Of a stretch of 6,602 bases of DNA, positions 6,493 through 6,602 are shown piece by piece. The number at the start of each line of letters is the position of its first letter. The stretch's first letter is position 1. Both the position numbers and the translations under genes were made by a program. A model generated the notes under the pieces. The model worked only from the letters and a program-made list of their open reading frames with translations, searched no databases and was not told where the DNA came from. The stretch comes from Lentisphaeria bacterium (GTDB lineage: Bacteria > Verrucomicrobiota > Lentisphaeria > Oligosphaerales > Oligosphaeraceae), in assembly GCA_016302725.1 (NCBI GenBank), contig JAEDNB010000117.1, positions 1-6,602 of the forward strand, in the 5' to 3' direction.

Positions 6493-6566
6493 AAACACGG
6501 AGGGCACGGAGTTTTTAAACACGGAGAGCACGGAAGGCGCCTGCGGCGCACACCGAGACCACGGAG
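6493..6566. repeat. Degenerate intergenic CACGGAG-type repeats
   Basis: Directly after the transporter stop lie two close copies, AAACACGGAGGGCACGGAG (6493-6511) and AAACACGGAGAGCACGGAAG (6517-6536), separated by TTTTT. After a small GCGCC-TGC-GGCGC hairpin (6537-6549) comes a weaker third copy, CACCGAGACCACGGAG (6551-6566). The stretch is non-coding. Motifs of this ACACGGAG...CACGGAG kind are, from memory, frequent between genes in planctomycete, verrucomicrobial and lentisphaeral genomes; their function is not established to my knowledge. Confidence 0.75.
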
Positions 6567-6602
6567 AGTCTGGGCCATGCCAGCATGGCCCAGACTGGGT
6601 TT
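6567..6602 (+). terminator. Perfect 14-bp inverted repeat, possible terminator
   Basis: AGTCTGGGCCATGC (6567-6580) and GCATGGCCCAGACT (6583-6596) are exact reverse complements around CA; the practical hairpin has 13 pairs and a CCAG loop. GGGTTT follows before the window ends, so a full T-tract cannot be confirmed. It lies 75 bases after the EamA stop codon and could end that transcript, or terminate from both sides; it could equally be a dispersed palindromic repeat. Confidence 0.45.

Overview
The window is a GC-rich, densely packed bacterial segment with every recognised gene on the + strand. In order it holds: the 3' end of a DMT/EamA-family membrane transporter (to 233); a protein that aligns along its length with purine nucleoside phosphorylase (PNP) but lacks nearly all known active-site residues (244-1224); a large exported coiled-coil/TPR protein (1250-3754); an exported metallophosphoesterase-like protein with an altered catalytic motif (3751-4836); a DNA-binding HTH domain fused to a PTS EIIA domain (4860-5567); a complete EamA transporter (5596-6492); and a short intergenic tail of degenerate CACGGAG-type repeats ending in a strong hairpin at the window edge.

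Organism: no rRNA or marker gene is present, so assignment is tentative. The HTH-EIIA fusion resembles one known in Chlamydia, and CACGGAG-type intergenic repeats are, from memory, familiar in planctomycete, verrucomicrobial and lentisphaeral genomes. A GC-rich member of the PVC group is my best guess, at modest confidence.

Layout and expression: the genes from 1 to 5567 are separated by 10, 25, -4 and 23 bases, which suggests one transcription unit that entered from the left. The coiled-coil/TPR gene and the phosphoesterase gene overlap by ATGA, with the Shine-Dalgarno (SD) of the second inside the first. A clear SD also precedes the HTH-EIIA gene. The PNP-like, coiled-coil and terminal EamA genes have no visible SD. 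The only AT-rich stretch, about 5544-5590, lies at the end of the HTH-EIIA gene and carries promoter-like boxes for the terminal transporter gene.

How the genes may work together: two adjacent products are predicted to be exported (the coiled-coil/TPR protein and the phosphoesterase-like protein), and two others would be cytoplasmic (the PNP-like protein and HTH-EIIA). The overlap suggests that the exported pair are partners. The most unusual point is that both proteins of enzyme-like fold carry changes in catalytic residues: drastic in the PNP homologue, more limited in the phosphoesterase. Whether the set forms one functional system cannot be decided from a single window.
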